Source: Hirsutella rhossiliensis (lineage: Eukaryota > Ascomycota > Sordariomycetes > Hypocreales > Ophiocordycipitaceae). Taken from it: a stretch of DNA of 64,000 bases. Location: assembly GCF_020360975.1 (NCBI RefSeq), contig NW_025408672.1, positions 1,240,001-1,304,000 of the forward strand, in the 5' to 3' direction. Made by a program: the position numbers and the translations under genes. Shown here one piece after another: positions 56,173 to 64,000 of this stretch (its first letter is position 1; every line of letters begins with the position of its first letter). Under the pieces are notes generated by a model, which was given only the letters and a program-made list of their open reading frames with translations, made no database searches and had not been told where the DNA came from.

Positions 56173-59100
56173 AGGGTGACGGGCCGGACCTGTCTGTCAA
56201 AGGAGGCCGGACCTGTTTGTCCAAGGAAGCTGGACGACATGATTCATGCGAGACGGAGACGACGATGACACGCAGATACGCATAAGCGCGGACGCAGAGG
56301 GACATACGCCCTCTCTCCCTTTCCACCTTCTCCTTTTTGGCATCCCCCTCTCAATCTCTCGCCATCTATTTCTCACGCACCCGAGATTAAAGGAGGCGGC
56401 TCATGCGAATACATACCCAGCAGATGCCGAGGGAAGCGGCGCAGGCCACGCAATATCAGAAAAGGGGAGGACTCGAGTGGGCAAAGGGACATTGACATAG
56501 GTAATATAGGACTCGACCAGGGGGTTTGGTTCTGGCCCTTTTGGGGGCCGACATGGGGTGCCGTCGGCTGCACGTCCGGACGGGGGGCCGTCAGCAGCAG
56601 AGTGGAAACGGAAGGTTGACTCTATATCCGGGGAACGGTTGAAGAGTCTGGATCCACGTTGCGCAACAGAGCATGAAGCCATGTCTTCTTCTTTCTCTTT
56701 TGTTTGCATCTACTCAAGTCATTGGTCAGGTAGGACATGACAAGACAAGGGGGGGTGAATGCGTGATAGCCATATAGACTGCAGAGTATTCAAAGAATAC
56801 AGTGCCATGCGCACACCATCATGACGCAAAGGGAAGAAGCAGCGAAGCAGGCTCCTCTTCTTTTCCGGTTCGGCGAGATGCTGAAGGGCTGGAGGGCCGG
56901 GGGGCTCCATGGCACCCACACACGTGCGTCCACCTTGGGCTTGCATACATTCACTCATCCATTCATGCAGGTGCGTGGAACAAAGTCTGTTCTTTCGTTT
57001 CTTTTTCCCATCTTCGGCTCGGCGGGGAATCGTCCATGGTAAACAATTGCGGCGATGTCGGAGGTTGAGATGGCATGAATCGCCTGTTGGCCGCGAGTCT
57101 TGGCCAGAGCGGTTGGCCAAGGCCGCCCGTCGAGAGCCGTGCCGCTGTGGCCCCGTGCCTACACGACGGGAGCCCAACGACGAAAGAGGCAAGATAGAGC
57201 GGGGGATGATGCAAAAACGCGAGATAACAATGATTGACAGGGGTGGAGGTTCCCCCGTCGATGCGATGAGAATGGCGGACGGCTCTGCACAGGGCCCCTG
57301 CTCCGGGCCGACGAGCAAGGCAAGGGAGAAGGACTGGTGTCGTCAAGGCGCCCGTGACTGTTCTTCCTCTGCGGAACCATCCGTTGCAACCAGTCGGTCA
57401 AAGACCGGGGGAGGAAAAAGAAAGGAAAGACAGTTGCCTGTAGCGGAGGCTGGAGAGAGAGGGACGGAGAAAGGGACGACGAAGCTGGCCCGGCCAGAAG
57501 AAGAGAGCCAACAGGATGGAAAGCGGGGGAGGCCGAATTAGCGGTTGGGCATTGTCAGTAACTGTGGCGGCATTTCTCGTCGCCATGGAGAGGAGAGCGC
57601 GAGCGTCGGTATGCTCTCATGGCCTCTCGAGACGCATGGTTGACCTTGCGGCGACGTCAGGCCATGGCTGCTAAGCGATGAACGGACTCGCTGTAATTGT
57701 AGGAGGGCAGACAGATGCTCTGGCAACGGGGCACGGGCTGAACATCGGGCCGTTTCTCAGGCACTTGGACTGGTGACTAAGGCCTTAACTCGGCTGCTTC
57801 GTCTAGCATCCCTCGTCATACTCGTCTTCCGCAGACAGACAGCGACGCACACACCCATCCATCCATGCATGACAGCAGCAGCACAACCTCTTTCCATCTC
57901 CTATCCCTCTCTCTCTCTCGCTCGCTCGCTCGCTAGCCCGCTTGCCCCCGTCGGCCGCGGGAAGATGGGGCAGCTGCGCCGAGGCCTCCTTTCGGCCCCA
58001 AGCGAAGCGAACGCGCACCCCAGGCCTGCCCAAAACAAACCCACGTTTCCCACCACGAGAGAGTAACCAACCACGCAGACCAGCGTTTCCAAGGACTTTC
58101 GTCATTCTACCTCGAACCGCATGCAGCGGGCTGAACCGTTCAACGGCTCCTGCGCTGTGCCCTGCCTTGGCAAAAGATAACGGGTTGCATCTCATCTGTA
58201 TACAGCACGCGGGCCTGGACAAACTGGGGAAACGAAGGAACAGAGAAAGAAAAAGAGGATGGAGGGCAGAGTCATGGCCACCTTTGGTTCATCAGCCTTT
58301 GTCTCTCGCTTGCGGCCGTTGGTACGTATCGCCGCCCCAGGCAGCTGCATAAGGATGGATGCATCCATCGACAAGGCGATTCAGCAGCACCCCAAGGCCC
58401 ACCTCGAGGCACGTCTGAGCTCGTGCATGAATAGCCCGTCGCACGTGGTGTCGCCTCTTCTCCGCTTCTCCTGTACACCACTGGTGTCAGTCTGATAACT
58501 CCGGCGAACCAGATCGCCATCTCGTCATGACGTCGCCATGGCGGAATTCAAGAGACGCGAGGGCCTTTGAACACGCCTCAGAAAACGCCCTTCTTGACGG
58601 TCAATCCAGTCGTTCGCCGACAGGATGACGTTGGCATGCCGAGTGGCTGCGCAAACGTCATGCAGCCCCCCCGTCGCGGCCGAAGCTGACTCCACGCGCT
58701 CCCTCCCGGTGGCGGCCGGAAGGCTCCATGGCCGCCGGGGATAAGAGAGGCGCCAGGGGTTTCTTGACATTGCCGGCGAGGCGTGACCCCAGATGATGGC
58801 CTTGACTCCGAGGGACCCCGAGGGCCCAACGCCATGCCCATCAACCACGACGCAACGCCTCGCGCCAACCATGGTCCCTGCGGCACCTGCTCAACAATGC
58901 CGCTCCGTTGGGCCGTGGTAGCGAGGCTCCAGAGTACCAGCCTTAGCTGGTATTCCTGCGTCAAAGAAACCAAACGGGCATGCATGGCCTTGGGGGGCCC
59001 CATGTCGCCTCGGCCAGAATAGCAACCCCCCAACCACGCGTCTACAGCCTAGTATACAGCCTAGTATACAGCCATCGACCACTGCTGCGCCCATCCATCT

Positions 59101-59467
59101 GTGCACGTACTGTACATTCATAGTCCCGGCCGCCGTGTGGAGCGGCGCCCTGGACCCAGGCTCTCCGCTTCTCCTCGTCCAGGTCCATCAGCTTGCTTCT
59201 TTATTTGTCCCAGTGCCGAGAGGGGTGCATCCACTCGGCTGTCCTCCTCATCCGATATCATCCCTCCGCCCCCCCTCCCCGGCCCCGAATCCTCCTTTCA
59301 TCTCGAATCCTGCTGATACCTCATGTGCTCGTGCGACCCGGCTCTGATCCGAACTCGTCTCCCGGCCGCAAGCCCCTAATTTCCTGGCCTGCATGTGCCC
59401 AAAGTAACAGGTCGCTCCTCTCGGCCCTGTCCGCCTGGTCCTCTTCCCGGTCAGACTGGACGCCATC
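56173..59467. other. Long intergenic region
   Basis: 3.3 kb without a convincing gene. It contains a 25-bp imperfect tandem repeat at 56,178-56,226 (GGCCGGACCTGT units), a CT/CG-rich low-complexity run at 57,907-57,940 and a 12-bp tandem repeat at 59,043-59,073. Several GC-rich overlapping ORFs look like composition effects. Confidence 0.45.
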
Positions 59468-61663
59468 ATGGACAGCTTCTCCATCGGCCGGCTCTCGGTC
59501 CACCGTCCGTCCAAATCGGCCGACAGCGTCCCCCACATAAGTCAACATCAACCGTCCATCTCGGACGATATCTCTTTGAGCGACACGGTTTCCAAAAAGA
59601 CTTCGAGGTCGTCTCTTTCATGGCTCCCGCCCATTGCCTGGCGCAGACCCCAAAGCCCCCCCGTCATCATCCGGAGCCGACGTGAACTCCACCAAATCTC
59701 GACACCACTTCCTCCCGTCTTATCCACCTCACTTCCGTCCGCCGCCGACTTGCCTTGCCACCGCCAAGGCCGCAAGCTTGGAGTCTCGGAGAGGCGCCTG
59801 GCCGCCTCCATAAGGGAAGCGCCGGACCCAGGCACCACCTCTCGTCTGTGGAGGCGCCGTGCATCATCCTTATCACACGACAACCCCAGGTCCGGCCTCG
59901 CTGGAGCCTCCCGGGATCCTTTGGATCCGCTACCCTTTCCAGCGAACTCTGGCCCGGCCGAGATGTACGACGTCGTCAAGGATCGCAGCCCGACCCCTGC
60001 GGGCGAGCAGTCCGATGAGAACTGGTCTGTCAACGTCCAGCAATTGATTCAGGAAACCGAACGAGCATTCGAGGCCGTCGGCAATGCCATTAGCGAGGTC
60101 CACCTGACCTCTTGGCTTCACGATGTCTCCGAGCCAGCTGCACCAGCGCCCATTGTTCCAACGCGCCCTACTGCTCCGCCCCAATCGCCAACCCGGTCCA
60201 ATCAAGACAACCGTAACAAAGAAGGGCTCTTGGAAAGAAAGCCACTGGCTCGCAAAGCATCCATCTCCAAGTCCCAGCGAAGAAAGAGAGGCAGAAAAGC
60301 TAGTCGCGACGTCTTTGGAAGCGCTCGTTTCCAGGCAAAGGCCATCCCCTGGACGCTGGCGGAGAGCGTCGGCAACGCGCTGGGCCAGCGTTTCAAGCGC
60401 GTCGTTGCCGACGAGATGCTGACCCCGGATCGCATGGAAGAGCTTAAGCGGAGTCGGGAGGAGGCCCAAGAGGCAGAGGCCCAGGAGGCAGAGGCCAAGT
60501 TGCTGCGGGAGTGCCGATCATCGACAGAGTCGAACCGCAGCACCTTGACCGACCTGTCTGACCAGTCCGTTGGGCCCTTTTATTTAGAATGCCTGACGTT
60601 GAACATGGATGCAGCGGCGGATGTCGCGGATTCACCCCTGGCACCCGCCGAGCACAACGCTGCCGCCGCTGCCATCGATGAGGATGCTGTACATGCCGAC
60701 TTTCGGGCGTCAAAGGGCGTGGGGGGCCAGAACGATGAAGCGAAAGGATCAGGGGCCGTGCCTGTCGACGAGCATGCGTTCCCCTCTCCTCCTCCAAAGA
60801 GCAATGCGCGACAGGGAGCAAGAACGGCACGACTACCCACAATACCCGAAGTGTTTTCCGCCGCCCCTGGTAGCTTGCGACGACGGCCGGGGACGAGGCG
60901 ACGGTGCCGGGCCAAGCAAGAAAAGGTGGAGGAGAAGCCGGAGGAGAAGCCGGAGGAGAAGCCGGAGGAAGATGAAGAAAGAATCTACTTCAAGAGCACA
61001 TCCCTTTCTTCCGCCAATCGCGCTTTTCGGCACGGACCAATCTCTTTTCAGAGACCCGAGGCGGGCAAGCGCAGAGGATGCGCCGAGGACGTGGACGAGA
61101 CGGTGGACTGGACGGCGTTTCAGATGGCGATTTTGGGAGGAGCAGGCGACCTGTTGTCGGGCATGTACGAGGACGACCAGAACCAAATGGCCGACGACAT
61201 GGTTGAATGGTTCGAGACGTTTGGCTTCGAAACGCCCGGGCAACTGATTGCTGGCAACGGCCGGCCGCCGCTGGACCCGCCGCATAACATCTACTCGTCG
61301 TCTGTATCGACCATCAACTCGGACACGGAGCTCCCGATACCCGTGCAGAGCGAGAGGCAGTCGCCGCATGATGGCGGCGCGCACGGCAAGTCGGACACAG
61401 CCACAGACACGGTCAGGTTCTTCCGCAGCGGCAGCAACGCCGACATGCGGCGGTACGTGCCGGGACAGGAGCATCAGAAGAAACACGAGTTCCTTGGAGA
61501 CTCAAAGCGGGGGCCGGCCCGGCTCCTGGTGGTCGGGGAGGAGGTGCCGGAAGATGTTTCCGAGGACCTGGCGGAAAGAGTGCCCATGGGGTGCAACCTG
61601 GAGCACGATCTAGACGATTTCTTGCGCTGGGAGAGACAGTATGCATACGGCGGTATCTTCTGA
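59468..61663 (+). CDS. Large disordered fungal hypothetical protein
   Basis: 731 aa in one exon, starting MDSFSIGRLSVHRPSKSADS. Most of it is low-complexity (Ser/Pro/Arg/Glu). Possibly folded parts are NWSVNVQQLIQETERAFEAV (about residues 185-205) and a C-terminal segment, DETVDWTAFQMAILGGAGDL followed by DDMVEWFETFGFETP (about 543-590), which looks like a conserved helical module. There are Glu-rich tandem repeats: EAQEAEAQEAEAK (about 331-345) and three EEKP units (about 485-500). The end, LDDFLRWERQYAYGGIF, is also well formed. No family or function is recognised. No transmembrane segment or signal peptide is seen. Confidence 0.7.
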   Translation: MDSFSIGRLSVHRPSKSADSVPHISQHQPSISDDISLSDTVSKKTSRSSLSWLPPIAWRRPQSPPVIIRSRRELHQISTPLPPVLSTSLPSAADLPCHRQGRKLGVSERRLAASIREAPDPGTTSRLWRRRASSLSHDNPRSGLAGASRDPLDPLPFPANSGPAEMYDVVKDRSPTPAGEQSDENWSVNVQQLIQETERAFEAVGNAISEVHLTSWLHDVSEPAAPAPIVPTRPTAPPQSPTRSNQDNRNKEGLLERKPLARKASISKSQRRKRGRKASRDVFGSARFQAKAIPWTLAESVGNALGQRFKRVVADEMLTPDRMEELKRSREEAQEAEAQEAEAKLLRECRSSTESNRSTLTDLSDQSVGPFYLECLTLNMDAAADVADSPLAPAEHNAAAAAIDEDAVHADFRASKGVGGQNDEAKGSGAVPVDEHAFPSPPPKSNARQGARTARLPTIPEVFSAAPGSLRRRPGTRRRCRAKQEKVEEKPEEKPEEKPEEDEERIYFKSTSLSSANRAFRHGPISFQRPEAGKRRGCAEDVDETVDWTAFQMAILGGAGDLLSGMYEDDQNQMADDMVEWFETFGFETPGQLIAGNGRPPLDPPHNIYSSSVSTINSDTELPIPVQSERQSPHDGGAHGKSDTATDTVRFFRSGSNADMRRYVPGQEHQKKHEFLGDSKRGPARLLVVGEEVPEDVSEDLAERVPMGCNLEHDLDDFLRWERQYAYGGIF

Positions 61664-62501
61664 GCAAGGCGAGTCTCATCGCTTGTGTCTTGCATATCGG
61701 GCGTCTGGATATACCTTGGGCTTCTACTATTTTTTGGATTGGGGCATTTGGGAGGTCAAGGCGCAGGCTGCTTGGGGGATCTTCCGACGCGTTGCTCATG
61801 GCGATGAATCACGAGATATGAGTGTGGCCTGGCAGCTTGCTACAGTAGACGGAATAGCTATAGATGAAAGACTCGAGTCTATTTCTTTGGCGGAATGCAA
61901 GGTGAAGAATGACGTATTTACCGGGCCGCTTCTCCGGGGCTTGAACGGCGAGAAGCCGCCGCTCGGCTCATGGTGGGACAAAGCCCCACGTGTACCGGGT
62001 ACCCCTGACCATGACAAAGCGGGACGAGCCGTCCAGGCGCGCGCCAAAGGGCAAGAAGGGCAAGGTACACAGTACCCACCAATGGCTGGCATCTAGACGC
62101 GCCCCCGCACGCGTCTCTCTCGTCATCTCCTCTTCATCCCTTGGTTTGTTTCGCTACACAGCACGCTTCTGCGCCCCAGATTCGTACTTACCCCGACGGC
62201 TTACGCCCGAGACCGAACACCCGACTCGAAGGCCTTCCAGAGAGTCGGCGCGCGGGAGATAAGAGCCGGCGGCGCAAGGACCGGGAGCGAGAAGCCCCCT
62301 TCGTCCCGCCGGAGCGAGCGAGCGCAGGACGGCCGGGACTCTCCCCCGGTGTCTGGACTTGGTTCCTCGACGCGCGCGCCCTCGCACGGCTCCGTCGCTG
62401 CACCTATTCCAACGTGCGCGTGCGCCCTCTCGCGCGCCGTTGCGGACCCACACACACAAACACACTCTACGAACGCAACGCACGCGCGCACGCGGAGAGC
62501 A
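61664..62501. other. Intergenic region
   Basis: 0.84 kb between the 731-aa gene and CDC26. Short ORFs overlap in several frames but show no family. The last 200 bases are rich in CG and CA and form the CDC26 leader. Confidence 0.4.
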
Positions 62502-62711
62502 ATGCTCCGCCGCCCGCCCACGACGCTCGCCATCACGGCCGAGGACGTGGCCGCCTACGAGGACCGCCGCGCCGCCGAGGCCCTGCACGCCGAGGCCCAG
62601 CTGCAGCTGCAGCAGCCGGACGCCGCCGCCGCCGCCGCGCCGCCTCGGCAGGTGAGTCCGCGCCGCGCGCGGGAGGAGCGGATTGGTGTGGCGCGTCGTG
62701 CGGGCCGGTGA
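62502..62711 (+). CDS. CDC26: CDC26-like subunit of the anaphase-promoting complex
   Basis: 69 aa in one exon from the ATG at 62,502. The N-terminus MLRRPPTTLAITAEDVAAYE matches the strongly conserved start of CDC26 (S. pombe Hcn1, human CDC26), a small peptide that binds inside the TPR subunit Cut9/APC6 and stabilises it. The second family landmark, an R-E-E-R-I-G motif near the C-terminus, is present (REERIGV). The middle is an Ala/Gln-rich linker. A GTGAGT at 62,652 looks like a splice donor, but reading through it gives the REERIG motif, so no intron is assumed. Confidence 0.8.
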   Translation: MLRRPPTTLAITAEDVAAYEDRRAAEALHAEAQLQLQQPDAAAAAAPPRQVSPRRAREERIGVARRAGR

Positions 62712-63471
62712 CGGGGGTTGGCGGGGAGGGAGTTCGTCCCGAATGGGGGGCTGTGCGCGTTGCGCCGCTTTGAGTTGCTTGGAGCGGTCGTGGGCGTCGG
62801 CGTGATGGGGTGGTGAAGGGTTGGACCAGGGTGCCGCGCGAGGCTGGGTGGGCCATGGTCTGGACGACGACGACGATGACTATGGCAGCGACCGAGGCAG
62901 CGGCGCACCCGCGTTGAACAAGGCCCGACGACGAGCAAGCCAAGGCGCGCCAAACCCGCTCCCTCGCCCTCGCCAGCCCGCAGCCAAGAGTCGCGACGCC
63001 CGGCTACAACACCAAGCTACGAATCCTCCCTTCGGACAGCAGAAACCTCGCACCTACGCCGGCAACGGTGGGGAAACTGCGCCGTCATGACTTCCGACGC
63101 CGCAGAATACGTGTTGTCCCCCTTGGACAAAGCTTCGCTCGCACAACACCACACACCCCGCGGTCGACGTCTCCCCCTCAAGCAGAGGCTCGTCAACTAC
63201 GGCCTCGAAAGCGGTGGCTGGATACACAACAGAGTAAACATTCATGCATTCCCATGTACATATAACTCGTGCCGCATTCTTCAATTTCATGTGCTTTTCA
63301 TGCGCCACTCGGACTTCTAGCACCCCCCCCCCCGTGCATAGTATAAGCCCAAACACCCATTAATGTACGGATACGTGTTTCTACTATACAATTTACGCAA
63401 TGCTTCTGCCCACCGTAAAGAATGCCCCGTCGCCCATGCAGACCAACGTCGCGGCCAAACCAAAGCCATGC
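62712..63471. other. Intergenic region between CDC26 and a convergent gene
   Basis: It holds the 3' ends of both genes and a poly-C run at about 63,323-63,333. An ORF at 63,087-63,320 has no recognisable family. Confidence 0.4.
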
Positions 63472-64000
63472 TCACCCCTTCCTCGCCAAGTACGCCCAAA
63501 ACACGGCTGCCATCCACGCGACCCTCCACGTCGTCGTCCACATCTCCCTGCCAAACGTTCCCAGCACCCGCCGCCCCCTGCCCGTTTTCCACTCCTTGCC
63601 GCCGTCGTAAAAGTCGGTGTCGAGCTTGATGCGCGGCCCGCCCTCTTCGCCCGCCCACCCCCATCGCCGGCTCTGCCTGCTCTTCTTGGACGACGACCAC
63701 CGCGAGCCCCTGTCCATGGCCGTCAAGTTGTTGCGCGCGCCCGACGTCGCCGCCGCTGCCGTAGGGCGGAGGGGCGCATGGCGTGGAGAGACGATTGGCG
63801 GCTCCGCCTTGGCCTTTTCTTGGTAGACGGGAAGCACGGCCGTGCATGGCTTCTCAGGCTCCAGCGCAAACGGCTTCAGGTGGATAATGGGCACGAGAAA
63901 GGCTCGCGCGGCGAGGATGACGAGGGTGAGCATCACAAAGGCAGCGTACCTGATGTAGGTGCCAATCTGGTTCGGCAGCAGGCAGAGGTGCGCCTGCAGC
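63472..64000 (-). CDS. C-terminal part of a membrane protein, possibly Cdc1/Ted1-type phosphoesterase
   Basis: A partial gene with its start beyond the window. The 175 residues seen begin LQAHLCLLPNQIGTYIRYAA, continue into a transmembrane helix (FVMLTLVILAARAFLVPII), a Ser/Arg-rich loop, and a last hydrophobic segment (VAWMAAVFWAYLARKG) at the C-terminus. Two membrane segments around a disordered loop resemble the C-terminal end of fungal Cdc1/Ted1-like metallophosphoesterases, which act on GPI anchors in the ER. The catalytic domain is outside the window, so this is only suggestive. The assigned strand and stop are firm. Confidence 0.45.
   Translation of the reverse strand, partial: LQAHLCLLPNQIGTYIRYAAFVMLTLVILAARAFLVPIIHLKPFALEPEKPCTAVLPVYQEKAKAEPPIVSPRHAPLRPTAAAATSGARNNLTAMDRGSRWSSSKKSRQSRRWGWAGEEGGPRIKLDTDFYDGGKEWKTGRGRRVLGTFGREMWTTTWRVAWMAAVFWAYLARKG

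Noticed and set aside
63087..63320. A 77-aa ORF after CDC26
   Set aside because: No family, no clear leader, and it ends in low-complexity 3' flank; not supported as a gene.
1..64000. tRNA, rRNA or CRISPR arrays
   Set aside because: No cloverleaf-like block with A and B boxes, no rRNA sequence, and no regularly spaced direct repeats were found by eye; a tRNAscan run would be decisive.

Overview
The window is from a filamentous ascomycete, most likely a Sordariomycete and possibly Hypocreales (inferred from protein resemblance and genome style, not from a marker gene). The evidence is short 45-80 nt introns with GT...AG ends and CTGAC/CTAAC branch sites, fungal proteins (GCN5 with bromodomain, RAD1, OST5, CDC26, GT90, a DUF7514-type protein), and large AT-rich blocks of retrotransposons with the signature of repeat-induced point mutation (RIP). 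In those blocks CpA and TpG are almost absent while CpG survives, so CAA/CAG/TGG codons have become stops and ATG codons are nearly gone.

Layout. (1) 1-31.7 kb is a nested retrotransposon island. A Ty3/gypsy element (gypsy-B, 24.2-29.7 kb) is flanked by the right end of a Ty1/copia element (copia-B, 2.27-7.11 kb plus 23.56-24.25 kb). Copia-B is split by an 8.6-kb gypsy-A (455-bp LTRs, TSD TTATC, 7,114-23,554). Gypsy-A is itself split by a 1,867-bp gag-only LTR element (177-bp LTRs, TSD AATAG, 8,599-10,465) and by the youngest element, copia-A (567/568-bp LTRs, TSD TAATT, 13,920-19,920). The first 2.27 kb is the 3' end of another gypsy copy related to gypsy-B, and a 5'-truncated second copy of the gag-only element lies at 29.9-31.1 kb. 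(2) 31.75-34.29 kb is an unmutated pocket. It holds a multi-exon gene on the minus strand for a secreted protein with 20 cysteines, and an LTR-like segment. (3) 34.3-38.5 kb is a second RIP island: an inverted copia-B fragment carrying a solo copia-A LTR and the empty gypsy-A target site, then a decayed LINE-like element on the minus strand. (4) 38.55-41.3 kb is a decay zone with an S9-family peptidase gene broken by a local inversion, a stop and a frameshift, and a doubtful second gene. (5) 41.4-64 kb is ordinary gene-rich DNA: GT90 glycosyltransferase (-), DUF7514-type protein (+), conserved hypothetical (+), GCN5 (-), OST5 (+), RAD1 (+), a small ORF (+), a 731-aa hypothetical (+), CDC26 (+), and the 3' end of a membrane protein (-).

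The gene-rich part is housekeeping: histone acetylation, N-glycosylation, checkpoint clamp and anaphase-promoting complex. These genes show no shared pathway; GCN5 and OST5 are divergent across about 410 bp. The less ordinary material is in the first 40 kb: the gag-only LTR element, an antisense ORF conserved in two gypsy copies, near-complete CpA-directed mutation, and an intact cysteine-rich secreted-protein gene between two RIP islands. I found no tRNA or rRNA gene and no CRISPR array. RIP-degraded proteins were read by eye, allowing for CA-to-TA and TG-to-TA changes, so domain borders there are approximate.
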